From Psychrobacter sp. JCM 18903 (GTDB lineage Bacteria > Pseudomonadota > Gammaproteobacteria > Pseudomonadales > Moraxellaceae): DNA of 64,000 bases. The notes beneath the pieces are model-generated. The model was not told the DNA's origin. It saw nothing but the letters and a program-made list of their open reading frames with translations, and searched no databases. The DNA is taken from contig NZ_BAWJ01000012.1 in NCBI RefSeq assembly GCF_000586475.1, forward strand, positions 1 to 64,000. The letters are read 5' to 3'. Positions within the stretch are counted from its first letter, which is position 1, and the number at the start of each line of letters is the position of its first letter. This document shows positions 41,514 to 51,519 of the stretch, piece by piece. Both the position numbers and the translations under genes were made by a program.

Positions 41514-42917
41514 ATGATTGCAAAAAAAGCACTTGGCTTACCGCTTAAAGGCTTACGTTTCGCTATCAAATCTGGTGATACGCTTATCAAAGCCGCCAGC
41601 ACTCAAGCCACACGTTTTAAGACACGTTTTGACGAGAGTAAAACTGCAAGCTCGCTTAATGAGCAGCCTGTTGCCAAACGCAACTACGCTCATGTTGCGG
41701 GAGAGCAAGATGTCTCTACTAAAGAAGACAGCATTGATATGCGCGAGTTTGAGTTTACAAAAGCGCCGATCAACTGGATTCCAGCGACTATTCTAGTAGC
41801 CACACCTATTGCTGCTGCGATCATTACACCATGGTATTTGTTTACTCATGATGTTAGCGCGCCAGTTTGGGGCGTATTTGGTGCCTTTATGGTATGGACA
41901 GGCATTAGTATTACCGCTGGTTACCATCGCCTGCTATCGCATCGTGCTTATAAAGCGCATCCAATCGTCAAAAACTTTTTATTGCTAGGTTCTACCTTTG
42001 CCGTACAAGGTTCAGCGTTTGATTGGGTTTCTGGTCACCGTACGCATCATCGTCATGTCGATGACCGCTTAGAAGACCCGTACTCAGCAAAGCGTGGCTT
42101 TTTCTTTAGTCATATGGGCTGGATGCTACGCAATTATCCTAGTGGTAAATTTGACTATAAAAATATCCCTGACCTAACCAAAGATAGAACGCTGCAAATT
42201 CAGCATAAATATTACGGTTTATGGGTTGCGGCATTGAACATCGGTGTGGTCGCTGCGATTGGTTGGTTATTGGGTGATGTTTGGGGTACTTTGGTCATCG
42301 TAGGCTTACTACGTCTGGTACTGACGCACCACTTTACCTTCTTTATTAACTCGCTATGTCATATGTTTGGCACGCGTCCTTATACGGATACCAATACTGC
42401 TCGCGATAACTTCTTCTTAGCTATCTTTACGTGGGGTGAGGGTTATCATAACTACCATCACTTCTTCCAATACGATTATCGTAACGGTGTAAAATGGTGG
42501 CAGTATGATCCTACTAAATGGTTGATTGCTGGCCTATCAAAGCTGGGCTTAACCAGTGAGCTACGTACCGTTGATGACACCACTATCAAGCATGCAGAAG
42601 TACAAATGCAATTTAAAGCGGCTCAGCAGCAAATCGATACAGCAGCAGTAAGCGGCATTGATCTTCCTCATGCGATGAAGAGCTTCCAAGACCGTATTAA
42701 GTTTGAATATGATGCCTTTATGCAGACTGTTGAAGAATGGCAAGCACTCAAAGCCAAAACGATTGAGCTGAAAAAGACAGAATATGCCGATCGCTTGCAT
42801 GAAGTGGAAGATGAGCTAAAGCATGACTATGCCAAAATTGAACAGAAAATCCTTGAGCATAACAGCAACTTAAAAACCGCGTTTCGCTCTATCGGAATCA
42901 GTAAAAAAGCGGCATAA
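41514..42917 (+). CDS. Acyl-CoA/fatty acid desaturase with C-terminal coiled-coil extension
   Basis: A membrane di-iron desaturase that introduces a double bond (probably delta-9), useful for membrane fluidity in the cold. Three histidine boxes are present: 'HRLLSHRAYKAH', 'GHRTHHRHVD' and 'GEGYHNYHHFF'. Four hydrophobic helices surround them. Two parts lie outside the desaturase core. One is a basic N-terminal segment (residues 1-85). The other is a highly charged, probably coiled-coil C-terminus (about residues 345-467) with 'AEVQMQFKAAQQQIDTAA' and 'LHEVEDELKHDYAKIEQKIL'. The total length of 467 is above the usual 300-400. AGGGA lies before the ATG. Frame intact. Confidence 0.88.
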   Translation: MIAKKALGLPLKGLRFAIKSGDTLIKAASTQATRFKTRFDESKTASSLNEQPVAKRNYAHVAGEQDVSTKEDSIDMREFEFTKAPINWIPATILVATPIAAAIITPWYLFTHDVSAPVWGVFGAFMVWTGISITAGYHRLLSHRAYKAHPIVKNFLLLGSTFAVQGSAFDWVSGHRTHHRHVDDRLEDPYSAKRGFFFSHMGWMLRNYPSGKFDYKNIPDLTKDRTLQIQHKYYGLWVAALNIGVVAAIGWLLGDVWGTLVIVGLLRLVLTHHFTFFINSLCHMFGTRPYTDTNTARDNFFLAIFTWGEGYHNYHHFFQYDYRNGVKWWQYDPTKWLIAGLSKLGLTSELRTVDDTTIKHAEVQMQFKAAQQQIDTAAVSGIDLPHAMKSFQDRIKFEYDAFMQTVEEWQALKAKTIELKKTEYADRLHEVEDELKHDYAKIEQKILEHNSNLKTAFRSIGISKKAA

Positions 42918-43239
42918 TCGCTGATTATTAAACTGTATTTTATTACCTTTGTGATGAACGATAATTGTAAAGCTTCTCCTTCCCTCTATCTGCTACAGAT
43001 AGAGGGATTTTTTGCTCATCTTTTATAGATCGTGTCGAACATTGATTTATAGAAATCAAAAGGACAAGTGGAAGCAATATCTTTGTTTGATAGGCTAAAT
43101 GCATTCAATATTACTCATGGTTTTTGGGTGTGCTATTACAAGAGATGGACAGAGTGAAATGATGTAATATCAAGGCTATGCTATAGTGCTTTTATTGCCC
43201 CTACACTTTACTTATACTTCAAAAGCAGGAACGGCTTGT
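42918..43239. other. Spacer between desaturase and selO
   Basis: Contains the desaturase terminator (42982-43013) and, beyond it, the selO promoter region. Nothing else supported. Confidence 0.45.
42982..43013 (+). terminator. Rho-independent terminator after the desaturase
   Basis: CCCTCTATCTG pairs perfectly with CAGATAGAGGG around CTA, followed by ATTTTTT. Confidence 0.92.
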
Positions 43240-44705
43240 ATGCGCTATCAAAATACCTATGTCAATCTAGACACTCGCCTTTATCATGAGCAACCGCCGA
43301 CGCCGCTGGACAATCCACGTGCTGGACACTTCAACATGCACGTTGCACAGCAGTTAGGCTGGACAGATGATAAAGATCTGATGATACATTGGGTAGAGAT
43401 ACTTGGTGGTCAATACGTGCCAGCGGATTTTAAGCCATTGGCCATGGTTTATGCGGGTCACCAGTTTGGACAATGGGCAGGTCAATTGGGTGATGGGCGC
43501 GGCTTGCTGATGGCACAAGTGCTCGATAACAATAATCAATTGCAAGACTTGCACCTTAAGGGTATTGGTCTGACGCCTTATTCGCGGATGGGTGATGGGC
43601 GTGCTGTCTTGCGCAGCACTATTCGCGAGTATTTATGTGGTCATGCCCTTACACAATTAGGTGTTTCTTCCTCTAATGCTTTGGGGTTTGTTGTCTCCGA
43701 TACGAGGGTGCGCCGTGAGCGTATAGAGGCTGGCGCAGCATTGATGCGCGTGGCTGACAGCCATATTCGCTTAGGTCATATCGAGTGGATTGCCAGCTTT
43801 GCGCCCGATTTGCTCGCTGAGTTCACCGATTATATGATCGACACTTATTATCCAGAGTGCCGTGATAGTGACGCTCCGATACTGACATTTTTAACCACGG
43901 TGTCGAACGAACTGCACGAATGATCGCTGACTGGCAACTGATTGGCTTTGCTCATGGGGTAATGAATACCGATAACCTCTCTATCACTGGTAGCACCTTA
44001 GACTTTGGTCCATTTGGTTTTATGGAGCGTTTTAATCCTGCTTGGATCAACAACCACTCTGATCATACTGGTCGCTACGCTTATCAGAATCAACCTGCTA
44101 TTGGTCACTGGAATCTCAATGCTTGGCTGCCACATTTTATGCGCTTAGAGGGCGTAACACGTGAGGCGTTAGCAGATTGTCTAGCGCCTTATGAAGCCAC
44201 ATTTATGCAGCACTATCAGCAAGGGCTTTGTCGTAGACTTGGGCTGCCGCATGCAAAAGAGAGTCTAACCTTGGCTTTCGAATGGCTAACCTTGTTAGAA
44301 GACAACTTGCTGGACTATACCAATAGCTTCCGTGCGTTACTCGGTTTGGTCGCGCCGAATGAGCACCATTATGAAGAGCAGCTATTGTCAACCATGACGA
44401 ATGAGCTTAGCGATGATGCCAAACAAGTCTGGCAAGATTGGTCGACTCGTTATATGGCGCAAATACAGCAGCAGCCACTTGAGCAAGTTATCGATGATAT
44501 GCAGCACAACAATCCTGTTTATGTACTGCGCAATAGTATGGCGCAGCGTGCCATTACGGCAGCAGAACAAGGACAGTTCGAAGAAGTGAGTCGAATATTC
44601 GATTTACTGGCTAATCCTTATCAGGTACAAGCAATCGCTACCCTTCTCGATACGATGCCGCCTACCCCACATGCGCCGCAAATGCCGATTAGTTGCTCGT
44701 CTTAA
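43240..44705 (+). CDS. selO: SelO/YdiU family pseudokinase-fold protein AMPylase (frameshifted)
   Basis: Transfers AMP to protein hydroxyls, described in E. coli as a redox-related AMPylase. Motifs are 'VYAGHQFGQWAGQLGDGRGL', 'LHLKGIGLTPYSRMGDGRAV', 'REYLCGHALTQLGV' and the metal/catalytic region 'GFAHGVMNTDNLSITG' with 'DFGPFGFMERFNP'. It ends in 'ISCSS', the conserved C-terminal Cys motif (selenocysteine in animal homologues). The frame breaks near 43901. One G restored gives 'TVVERTARMIADWQLIGF', and the total is about 488 residues, as in the family. AGGA precedes ATG 43240. Confidence 0.92.
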
Positions 44706-45052
44706 TGATATGTTATTAAAATGCTATTCTGTAATATTTTGAAACATTATGAGATTAAAGTTGATATTTAACCCTATTTTTTGGCATTATTAATTGGCTA
44801 AATAATGAATATCATTTTACTATATTATTCTCGCCGTTCACGGCAGCTGACTAGGCAGTGAATTGGCAATAGTGCTAGAATAACTATTCCACTAGATTAC
44901 TTTTTTGGCTCAATGCTTAATCGCTAATCCTGACACTTTGAATTATTAACTGTTTAGCGTCACGTTACCCTTAGAGGATTATTATTCCATGATTTTTTGA
45001 GGGTAAAACGTTATTTTTATCTCCATTTACTTTATTCCAATTTATTCTAACC
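44706..45052. other. Intergenic region before maeB
   Basis: About 350 bp, AT-rich. It should contain the maeB promoter. I see no convincing hairpin, repeat or small gene. Confidence 0.4.
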
Positions 45053-47385
45053 ATGGCAATTATTATGAATGACGATACCACTTTGAATACGGATAACCTT
45101 AGTACAGAAAAAGAGCAGTTTGAACAAGCTGCCTTACATTATCATGAGTTCCCACGTCCAGGCAAAATCTCTGTCACCCCTATTAAGCAGTTGGCAAACC
45201 AACGTGACTTAGCACTTGCCTATTCACCAGGTGTGGCAGTTCCTTGTCTTGAGATTCAAAGAGATCCGACGTTAGCGGCTAAATATACCGCCCGTAGCAA
45301 CTTGGTTGGTGTTATCACCAACGGTACAGCGGTACTGGGTCTAGGTAATATCGGGCCATTGGCATCGAAGCCTGTGATGGAAGGTAAAGGAGTTCTATTC
45401 AAAAAATTCGCAGGTATCGACGTTTTTGATATTGAAATTGCACAAAATGATCCAGACAAATTCATCGAGGCAGTTGCTTCTCTTGAGCCTACTTTCGGTG
45501 GCATCAATCTAGAAGACATCAAAGCACCAGAATGTTTCAAAATTGAGCGTGAATTACGTAAGCGCATGAACATTCCAGTATTTCACGATGACCAACATGG
45601 TACGTCAATCATTGTTGCAGCAGCGATGCTCAACGCGCTATTGATTACTGGCAAAAAAATCGAAGAGATTAAAATCGTCTGTTCAGGTGCTGGTGCCGCC
45701 GCCATTTCTTGTTTAGATATTATTTGCGCACTTGGGTGAACAAAAATAATATCTTTGTTTCAGATTCACGCGGTATCATCACCACCATCCGTGAAAATCT
45801 TGACGAAACCAAACAGCGCTATGCCCGTGAGACGACTGCGACCACTATCGACGAAGTGATGGATGATGTCGATATGTTCCTTGGTCTATCGATGCCTGGT
45901 ACGTTATCTGAAGATATGGTTCGCCGTATGGCAAAAGACCCTATCGTCTTTGCACTTGCTAACCCAACGCCTGAGATCATGCCAGAATTGGCGCACGCCG
46001 TACGTCCAGATGTCATCATGGCAACGGGTCGCTCAGACTATCCAAACCAAGTAAACAACGCTTTATGCTTCCCTTATATCTTCCGCGGCGCATTAGATGT
46101 TGGTGCCACGACTGTTAACGAAGAGATGAAAGTCGCTTGTGTCAGAGCTATCGCTGCGATGGCACACGTTGAAGCAACACCGACCACCAGCGCTAGAAAC
46201 ATTGAAAAAATGCAAAGTTTCGGTCGTGATTACCTGATTCCAGGACCTTTAGAGCCAAACCTAATCATCGAGATCGCGTCTGCGGTCGCTCAAGCTGCAA
46301 TGGACTCAGGCGTTGCAACCTTACCTATCGCTGATATGCAAGCTTATCGTCAGCGTCTGTCTGAGTTTGTCTATAACTCTGCATTCGTGATGAAACCAAT
46401 CTTTGCTCGCGCTAAAGCCGATCCAAAGCGTATCGTTTACTGTGAAGGTGAAGACAATAATATCTTACTTGCTGTGCAAGTGGTCGTTGATGAAAAGCTA
46501 GCCCAACCTATTTTAATTGGTCGTCCTTCAGTCATCGAAGCCAATATCGAAAAACTAGGGTTACGTCTAAAAGATGGTGTGAACATCTCTATCGTCAATA
46601 TCGATGACGATCCTCGTTATAAAGACTACTGGCAGGGTTACTACGAGAAGAACAAACGTCTTGGTGTGAGTATTGAACTTGCTCGTCGTGATGTTCGTCG
46701 TAAGACCACATTGATCGGCTCACTATTGGTCGAAAATGGCGCTGCAGATGGCATGGTATGTGGTACGTTTAGCCATTATCAGTTGCACTTAAAATATGTA
46801 CAAAGCGTTATTGGCAAAAAAGAAGGTGTGAACGACTTCTATGCTATGAATGCGGTACTCATGCAAGATCGTAATATTTTCATCGCCGATACTTATATCC
46901 ACGAAGATCCAACGGCTGAACAATTGGCTGAAATGACTGTCTTGGCGGTTGATCAATTACGTCGCTTTGGTATTACACCACGTGTCGCGCTAGTTTCTCA
47001 CTCTAACTTTGGCGCCTCAAATCGCACCAGTGCTGTAAAAATGCGCAAGGTCTATGAACTGCTGACAGATATGAATGTAGACTTTGAATTCGACGGCGAG
47101 ATGCAAGGTGACGCCGCGTTGAATGAACATATTCGTTTAAACAACATGCCATCAAGTCCGTTGAAAGGTGCTGCAAATCTGCTCATCTTACCAACACTTG
47201 ACGCCTCAAATATTGCCTTTAACTTACTCAAGACAGCAACTGGTAGCGCCTCTATTGGTCCTATTTTATTAGGTACTAGCAAACCGGTACATATTCTCAC
47301 ACCATCAGCAACTGCACGTGGTATCGTCAATATGACGGCTCTTTCCGTTACTGAAGCTCAAGATTTGGCGAGCGAAAATCAGTAA
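45053..47385 (+). CDS. maeB: NADP-dependent malic enzyme, phosphotransacetylase-fused type (frameshifted)
   Basis: Decarboxylates malate to pyruvate with NADPH formation. The N-terminal malic domain has '[20 protein letters not shown]', '[13 protein letters not shown]', '[20 protein letters not shown]' and the Rossmann '[15 protein letters not shown]'. From about residue 440 comes a phosphate-acetyltransferase-like domain ('[20 protein letters not shown]') that is regulatory in MaeB. The frame breaks near 45735; one base restored gives '[18 protein letters not shown]'. Total about 777 residues. ATG 45065 ('MNDDTTLNT') is an alternative start; neither has a clear ribosome site. Confidence 0.93.
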
Positions 47386-47462
47386 TTCATCCTGCGCTAC
47401 CTAGTAGTATGTGTTATCAAGATGGTCTCTATTATTCATTTATAGAGACCGTCTGCTATACT

Positions 47463-47504
47463 AAAACCAGTCAATGCTATTAAATAGCGTTGGCTGGTTT
47501 TTTT
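47463..47504 (+). terminator. Rho-independent terminator after maeB
   Basis: AAAACCAGTCAA pairs with TTGGCTGGTTTT, extended by GCTATT/AATAGC, then a T-run. A second perfect hairpin (GGTCTCTAT/ATAGAGACC, about 47424-47450) precedes it without a T-run. Confidence 0.88.
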
Positions 47505-47591
47505 GCTTGTTATACATTGGCTAAGACGCAACGTAGCCTTATTCAGTAACAGTCATCACTGGCTCAATAAAAATAAAAGATAGAGGCATTT

Positions 47592-48779
47592 ATGCAAATT
47601 TACCTTGTCGGCGGCGCGGTACGCGATCAACTGATAGCACGTCCTATTAAAGATAAAGATTTTGTCGTCGTTGGTGCAACTGTTGCAGAAATGCTTGATG
47701 CAGGGTTCCAGCAAGTGGGTGCAGATTTCCCTGTATTTTTGCATCCTAGTAGCCATGAAGAATACGCACTGGCACGCACTGAACGCAAAGAAGGCTTGGG
47801 GTATAAAGGCTTTAGCGTACATGCCAGTCCTGACGTCAGCTTAAAAGAGGATCTACAACGTCGAGACTTGACGATTAATGCCATGGCGATAGAAGTCACC
47901 AGCTTAACTGATGATACGCCTATCAACGGTGACGTCATTGACTATTATGGTGGCATGGCTGATATAGAAAGCAAAACCTTGCGTCATGTCTCCGATGCAT
48001 TTAGCGAAGACCCTCTACGAGTGCTTCGAACCGCTCGCTTCTATAGCCGTTATTATGACCTAGGTTTTGTCATTGCTGATGAAACTTTGACGTTGATGCG
48101 CCAATTGGTTGACTCTGGAGAGCTTGCACATTTAAGTGCAGAGCGTATTTGGCAAGAATCTAGCCGTGCAACCATGCAGCTATCGCCGCAGGTATACTGG
48201 CAACAACTGTTTAAGATTGGTGCGCTCATAGAATATTTTGCCCCACTACATGAAGCTTGGACTAATACTCAGATACGTGAAACGGTACAGACGGCGCTAT
48301 ATTTCGCAGGGCAAATGCGATTGAATCTATCACAGCGCTGGGCACTATTAATGGCAAGTCTTAATTCACTTTTATTTGCCTCAGAAAATAAATATGAAAA
48401 CGTGAATAAAGCAGCCAATATAAAAGGTATCAATGATATAGGCAACGCCGCTAAGGTACCAAAGGCACACACTCAATTTTCGACTCTCTTCGCTCAGCAA
48501 GCCATAAAGCTAAGCACAATAAACCATTTAAGCGCGGCTGAAAAAATTGACCTCATACAAACTTGCGGCGCTCATAAAGAGCCTGATAAGTTATCGCAGC
48601 TATTAGTGACCAGCCACGTGTTGCAATTGGCAACACAGCACCGTCAGATGATGCTAGCGCTGAATAGCTTTCATGCCATTCGTATGCAGGATATTGACTC
48701 AGCGCTAACAGGCTCTGCGATTGGTACGGCATTACGACAAGCCAGAATTGAGCACTTGCAAGTACGAAACCAATGTTAA
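47592..48779 (+). CDS. cca: CCA tRNA nucleotidyltransferase
   Basis: Adds or repairs the CCA end of tRNAs. The 395-residue protein begins 'MQIYLVGGAVRDQLIARPIK' (class II nucleotidyltransferase GG-R motif). It has 'DKDFVVVGAT' (catalytic Asp pair), 'EEYALARTERKEGLGYKGF', 'LQRRDLTINAMAIEV' and 'SEDPLRVLRTARFYSR'. I see no HD phosphohydrolase motif of the E. coli type in the C-terminal part. GAGG precedes the ATG. Its end overlaps the start of a dehydrogenase remnant. Frame intact. Confidence 0.94.
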   Translation: MQIYLVGGAVRDQLIARPIKDKDFVVVGATVAEMLDAGFQQVGADFPVFLHPSSHEEYALARTERKEGLGYKGFSVHASPDVSLKEDLQRRDLTINAMAIEVTSLTDDTPINGDVIDYYGGMADIESKTLRHVSDAFSEDPLRVLRTARFYSRYYDLGFVIADETLTLMRQLVDSGELAHLSAERIWQESSRATMQLSPQVYWQQLFKIGALIEYFAPLHEAWTNTQIRETVQTALYFAGQMRLNLSQRWALLMASLNSLLFASENKYENVNKAANIKGINDIGNAAKVPKAHTQFSTLFAQQAIKLSTINHLSAAEKIDLIQTCGAHKEPDKLSQLLVTSHVLQLATQHRQMMLALNSFHAIRMQDIDSALTGSAIGTALRQARIEHLQVRNQC

Positions 48780-48958
48780 GAAAATTTAAAAAGGTGCAGC
48801 AGCGCGATATCATTGACTCAATTCCTATGCAGCGTATAGGTCGACCTGACGAGATTGCCCATCATGTGTTGTACCTAATACAGGCCAATTATATTACTGC
48901 TGAGATTATTACTGTTGATGGTGGTCGCAGCCTGATACTGGCTGGTGGTCATATTTGA
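48773..48958 (+). pseudogene. C-terminal remnant of a short-chain dehydrogenase/reductase (FolM/pteridine-reductase-like)
   Basis: The 61 residues contain 'IPMQRIGRPDEIAHHVLYLI' and 'YITAEIITVDGGRSL', the typical last 50 residues of an SDR protein, closest in memory to the pteridine-reductase/FolM type. The Rossmann glycines and the catalytic Tyr-Lys region are absent, because the sequence upstream codes for cca. No single-base repair can recover them, so this differs from the frameshifted genes. It looks like a gene that lost most of its 5' part by deletion next to cca, or a larger gap in the assembly. Confidence 0.7.
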
Positions 48959-49009
48959 TAGAAAAGTAGAGCATCATAAAAAATATCTTGATTACTACCT
49001 ATCTTTTAC

Positions 49010-49037
49010 TTGAAAAATTAAAAAATTCAGGTATCAT
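49010..49037 (+). promoter_or_regulatory. Sigma-70-type promoter of the tRNA gene
   Basis: TTGAAA (49010-49015), a 16-bp spacer and TATCAT (49032-49037) stand 15 bp before the tRNA. Confidence 0.65.
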
Positions 49038-49052
49038 TGTCCGTCTAGCGTT

Positions 49053-49129
49053 AGGCCCATAGCTCAGTTGGTTAGAGCAGAGGACTCATAATCCTTTGGT
49101 CGTAGGTTCAAGTCCTACTGGGCCCACCA
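49053..49129 (+). tRNA. tRNA with CAT anticodon, probably tRNA-Ile2 (lysidine type) rather than elongator tRNA-Met
   Basis: A 77-nt cloverleaf with encoded CCA. The D arm is GCTC/GAGC, the anticodon loop CTCATAA, the T arm GTAGG-TTCAAGT-CCTAC. C4-G69, C5-G68, the G27-U43 pair and the variable loop TGGTC agree with remembered E. coli ileX rather than metT, so the C34 would become lysidine. Position 1 is A opposite C72. The other six acceptor pairs are sound, and one missing G before 49054 would make a perfect 7-bp stem. Automatic tools often label this tRNA Met. Confidence 0.9.
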
Positions 49130-49137
49130 AATTCAAA

Positions 49138-49169
49138 CCCTTACAGTCATTAACTTGTAAGGGTTTTTT
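49138..49169 (+). terminator. Rho-independent terminator after the tRNA
   Basis: CCCTTACA pairs perfectly with TGTAAGGG, followed by TTTTTT. Confidence 0.9.
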
Positions 49170-49259
49170 ATTGTCTAGAATTTAATAGAAAACAATCATT
49201 GAACTGTGCTGAAGAATCGGTAAAAGTAAACTTGGTAAACTAATGGATTGAATAGCAGT

Positions 49260-49309
49260 AAAAAAAGGTTGCCAACACTATATGCAATATAGCGTTAGCA
49301 ACCTTTTTT
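49260..49309 (-). terminator. Rho-independent terminator after maeA (bidirectional)
   Basis: A long stem joins AAAAAAAGGTTGC and GCAACCTTTTTT, with the inner CTATAT/ATATAG helix. The A-run on the left serves the minus-strand maeA transcript. Confidence 0.9.
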
Positions 49310-49372
49310 CATTTAGTGTTTTACTTAGATAATGTGCTTAATATTAGAATTTGTTATATCTAATTTCTAACA

Positions 49373-51054
49373 TTAGAAAGAAGTACGGCGATAATTACGA
49401 TATTCAGGTAACCAAAAATTCGCTTTTAATCGACGTTGTAAATTCTCCGCTGTGATAGGTAGTGCTAGCTTATCTTGAGCCGCTTGCAATGCCACTGCAT
49501 ACGCTATTTTTTCACTAATCTCTCTGATAACTTTAATCGGCGGTAGTATGGCACCAGGTGCTTTTTCGTATTCCATTGATATATCTGCAAGGGCTTGGCT
49601 TGCCGCCATGAGCATATTATCGCTAATACCCGTCGCCCTTGCTGCTAAAACACCCAGACCAATCCCGGGAAAAATATAGCTGTTATTACACTGAGAAACC
49701 TCGAAAGACTGACCTTCAAAAGTGGTATGAGGGAAAGGGCTACCTGTTGCAACAATTGCCTTACCCTTGCTCCAATTAGTCACTTCTTGCGGTGTTGCTT
49801 CCACACGAGACGTGGGGTTTGAAAGTGGTAATACAATAGGATGTTCAGTATTAACACACAAGGATTCGATCACCTCTTGGGTGAACAGACCTTTTTGCCC
49901 ACTGACACCAAACAATACGGTTATTTTTGCTTGTTTAACCACTTGCGCTAAACCGAGTTTCTTACTTTTATCCCAGCTTTCAATAGCGGATTCTTTTTGT
50001 ACTAACGGTTCTTGGAATTTTTGTAGCTCCGTCATGTTATCAGTAAGTAGGCCATAGCGGTCAACCATAAATACTTGGCTGCGAGCCTGCGCCTCCGTTA
50101 ACCCTTCACGCTGCATTTGGCGAATGATATGTTCAGCAATACCGCAACCAGCAGACCCTGCGCCTAAAAATGCTATTTTTTGTTGGCTAAGCTTTTGGCC
50201 TTATTTAAGCACGCGGCAATCAAGGTACCGACTGAAACCGCAGCAGTACCCTGAATGTCATCATTGAAGCAGCATAATTGGTCACGATATTTATTCAATA
50301 ATGGTGTCGCATTTTCTTGGGCAAAATCTTCAAATTGTAATAATGCTTCTGGCCAACGACGTTTAACGGCTTGAATGAATAAGTCGACAAACTCATTATA
50401 CTCATCACCAGAAATGCGTGGGTTTCTCCAACCCATGTACATAGGATCGTCAAGTAGCTGTTGGTTATTGGTACCAACATCCAACAAAATTGGTAGGCAA
50501 TAAGCTGGGCTAATACCACCACAAGCGGTATACAAAGCCAATTTACCAATGGGAATACCCATACCACCAATGCCTTGATCCCCTAAGCCTAATATACGTT
50601 CGCCGTCAGTGACAACGATTACCTTCACGTTTTGCTTGGTGGCATTTTGCAGCATGTCATCGATTTTATGGCGCTCAGGATATGAGATAAACAAACCGCG
50701 TTTACGGCGATAAATCTGCGAGAATTTTTCACATGCTTGACCCACGGTTGGGGTATAAATGAGCGGCATGACTTCTTCAATATGCTGCTCAATCAGATGG
50801 TGAAATAAGGTTTCATTGGTATCTTGGATGTTACGCAAGTAAATATGCTTATCCATATCATTAGTGAATGAGCGCAGTTGATGATAAGCGCGTAGTGATT
50901 GCTCTTCAATTGTCTCAATATTATGAGGTAATAGCCCAGTTAAATTAAAGCTATCACGCTCTTCTGATGAAAAAGCACTGCCTTTATTTAGTAAAGGAGT
51001 CTCTAAAAGAGCGGGGCCTGCAACGGGAATATATAAAGGACGCTTGTTTGACAT
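49373..51054 (-). CDS. maeA: NAD-dependent malic enzyme, SfcA type (frameshifted)
   Basis: Decarboxylates malate to pruvate with NADH formation. The start '[20 protein letters not shown]' is followed by '[20 protein letters not shown]', '[20 protein letters not shown]' and '[20 protein letters not shown]', then '[20 protein letters not shown]' (metal Asp/Glu region). The frame breaks near 50186; one base restored gives '[20 protein letters not shown]', the Rossmann loop. Total about 560 residues, as in E. coli MaeA. It is the second malic enzyme in the window and a different class from maeB. A clear terminator lies downstream. Confidence 0.94.
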
Positions 51055-51519
51055 AATGTAATCTTCTTATTAAAGGCATATGAGTGAAAGCCATACTGAG
51101 TGAAAGCTATGCTAGTGCTGCATTATACATAGCATCTACTGGTATTTAACAATAGATAACAAAATCATTTTGAATGAACATGGCTCTAAAGGTGATGACA
51201 CGAATACATTGACCTAGAAATATAGATGTATTTAGCTTTCACCCCAAATTTTTATAAAAAAGGGTTTTTTATTATTGGGTGTTTTCTATGAGATTTCATA
51301 CAATCAAAGCCGCTACCTTTATTGATGTCACTATAGTCGATTCAATTTAAAAGTAGTACAAGGCAACCGAGTGTAGATGTATATTAAATACTTCAAGCGA
51401 GGCTAACGCTGTAATGCTTTTATAGTGGAATGACTATATTGACGGCGGTATTTATAGGAATTCTTGTTAAGCAGATAAGTAATCTGCCAATATGACTTTT
51501 ATTATCACTACGATATTTT
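51055..51519. other. Intergenic region with dispersed repeat copy B
   Basis: About 465 bp between maeA and the MacB-type operon. Copy B of the ~108-bp repeat occupies 51332-51438. The rest is AT-rich with no supported gene. Confidence 0.5.
51332..51438. repeat. Dispersed ~108-bp element with terminal TATAGTC/GACTATA, copy B
   Basis: Begins TATAGTC, ends GACTATA, 107 bp. It aligns along its whole length with copy A at 26780-26887. The interior has diverged, but TACAAGGC-ACCGA and both termini are kept. Confidence 0.7.

Noticed and set aside
49053-49129. Initiator tRNA-Met because of the mismatched end of the acceptor stem
   Set aside because: Initiator tRNAs have a C1-A72 mismatch and three G-C pairs closing the anticodon stem; here it is A1-C72 and the stem lacks them. 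A lost G explains the mismatch.
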